7,397 bases of DNA from Chloroflexi bacterium RBG_13_51_18 (lineage in GTDB: Bacteria > Chloroflexota > Dehalococcoidia > Dehalococcoidales > RBG-16-60-22). Below are positions 6,528 through 7,397 of this stretch, in pieces. Positions within the stretch are counted from its first letter, which is position 1. Each line of letters opens with the position of its first letter. A program made the position numbers and the translations under genes. Where the stretch lies: contig MGMR01000013.1 of assembly GCA_001796495.1 (NCBI GenBank), positions 1 to 7,397 on the forward strand. The letters are read 5' to 3'. The notes beneath the pieces were generated by a model. That model was not told where the DNA came from, ran no database searches, and worked only from the letters and a program-made list of their open reading frames with translations.

Positions 6528-7397
6528 TTATTCGTCTATCAGTCCAGCTATCTGGCTTTCCGTAGCCGCTATCAGGATTACTATTATTTCGGAGTCAGCC
6601 ACGGCAAAGTACCTGCTGAAAGTACCCAGGGACGGTTCGTTCACGTTTACAGAGCCCAGATGACTGGAAACAGCCGTTCCCTTAACGGCGAAAACCAGTG
6701 TATCCAGACCCTCATTTTGCCAGAACGCGTCTTCATAATCAGCGTTCATCGGAATGTTGTTGAAACGGACCTCATAGAATTCACCGGTATCAGCTACCAT
6801 AGAAATTATGCCGCTGGTAACCGCGGTCAGGTCCTTGTTGAAGGTAAAGCTATAATACATTTCACCATCGCCCCAGCCGGTTGGGATGGTCCCCGAAGCG
6901 ATTATCTCGTTATTGTTCAAACCGCTGACGCGGATATACGAGCCGCCTAACACCAGTTGCATTTCAAAGTAGCTTTCTTCGTCCTCGCCCTCGGCGTTAA
7001 TGGTCAGCAGTGCCCCTACCAGGGTGATGTCCGAGAGACCTAGTTTCAAGGTTTCCGTCACCGTATAAGTATCTGAGGCTGTCAAGCCTAAATCCGGTGC
7101 TTGCACCATAATTTCATATACCCCGGGCGTGGTGTTCTGGGGGACCGTCATCTTGATATTGACGCCTCCATTTCCGTCTGTCATCCACTGCTTGCTTAAA
7201 CCCCGTATAGTTATGCGCACTACCTGTGCAGGGTCGATAAGCACATTGACCGAAATCGTACCGCCTGGCGCCACCGTTTCCGGCGTGATATTCACTTTTA
7301 ACGTGGCTGGTATCCAGACCACATAGTTTACCTTCTTTGAGATATTATATTCTGGAGCGCTTAAGGTCAGGGTATAGGGACCAAGCTGGGTGTCCTG
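6528..7397 (-). CDS. C-terminal part of a protein with Ig-like beta-sandwich repeats (5' end outside window)
   Basis: The reading frame is open from the right edge to a TAA at 6528-6530, giving 289 visible residues; the start is outside the window. The first 25 or so residues are the end of one Ig-like unit (GPYTLTLSAPEYN). A second unit (about residues 28-110) runs from a proline/threonine-rich strand with the TVAPGGTISV motif to PGVYEIMVQAPD. The two unit ends share a G-x-Y-x-x-x-x-x-AP pattern, which indicates tandem repeats. The last 175 or so residues form an acidic, beta-rich C-terminal region (EGEDEES at about 140) without a recognised motif. No membrane anchor or LPXTG-like sorting signal is seen at the C-terminus. 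Such architecture is usual in secreted or cell-surface proteins, but the signal peptide region is not visible. It has its own terminator and no evident link to the methyltransferase operon. I cannot name its function. Confidence 0.8.
   Translation of the reverse strand, partial: QDTQLGPYTLTLSAPEYNISKKVNYVVWIPATLKVNITPETVAPGGTISVNVLIDPAQVVRITIRGLSKQWMTDGNGGVNIKMTVPQNTTPGVYEIMVQAPDLGLTASDTYTVTETLKLGLSDITLVGALLTINAEGEDEESYFEMQLVLGGSYIRVSGLNNNEIIASGTIPTGWGDGEMYYSFTFNKDLTAVTSGIISMVADTGEFYEVRFNNIPMNADYEDAFWQNEGLDTLVFAVKGTAVSSHLGSVNVNEPSLGTFSRYFAVADSEIIVILIAATESQIAGLIDE

Overview
The window reads as part of a corrinoid-dependent methyl-transfer locus of an anaerobic bacterium. The strongest clues are a free-standing cobalamin-binding protein followed closely by four paralogous proteins of the uroporphyrinogen-decarboxylase-like (URO-D/MtaA/CmuA-type, PF01208) methyltransferase superfamily. 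The tRNA has an encoded CCA, promoters look like sigma-70 promoters and ribosome sites are strong (AAGGAGG, GGAGG), so this is bacterial. I lean towards Chloroflexota (Dehalococcoidia-like), where such paralog families are common, or towards an acetogen-like Firmicute. That placement is an impression from protein style, not a demonstrated result.

Layout. All protein genes are on the minus strand, so the operon reads from right to left. A consensus-like promoter (TTGACT, 17-bp spacer, TATACT, at 6208-6236) drives a corrinoid protein gene (5489-6124). One base after its stop comes the first methyltransferase-like gene (4153-5487). It is followed by a 105-bp gap with two hairpins, a second paralog (2716-4047), a 117-bp gap with a small palindrome, a third paralog (1255-2598), and after only 17 bp a fourth (1237 to beyond the left edge, GTG start). 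To the right, a plus-strand tRNA-Gly(CCC) at 6351-6425 with its own promoter faces away from the operon. Beyond it lies the 3' end of an unrelated minus-strand gene for a protein with Ig-like beta-sandwich repeats, closed by an intrinsic terminator.

How the genes may work together. In known three-component systems a substrate-specific methyltransferase moves a methyl group from a donor (methoxylated aromatic, methylamine, methyl thiol and so on) to Co(I) of a small corrinoid protein, and a second methyltransferase passes it on to tetrahydrofolate or coenzyme M. Here one corrinoid protein is cotranscribed with four related but divergent enzymes, which suggests one carrier serving several donors, or a set containing both donor-side and acceptor-side enzymes. 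No reductive activator and no recognisable methyltetrahydrofolate-type methyltransferase is inside the window. All four paralogs lack the classical H-x-C...C zinc ligands of MtaA-type proteins but share a different fixed set of His, Glu/Asp, Cys and Cys. This is the most interesting point in the window. The substrates cannot be named from sequence alone.
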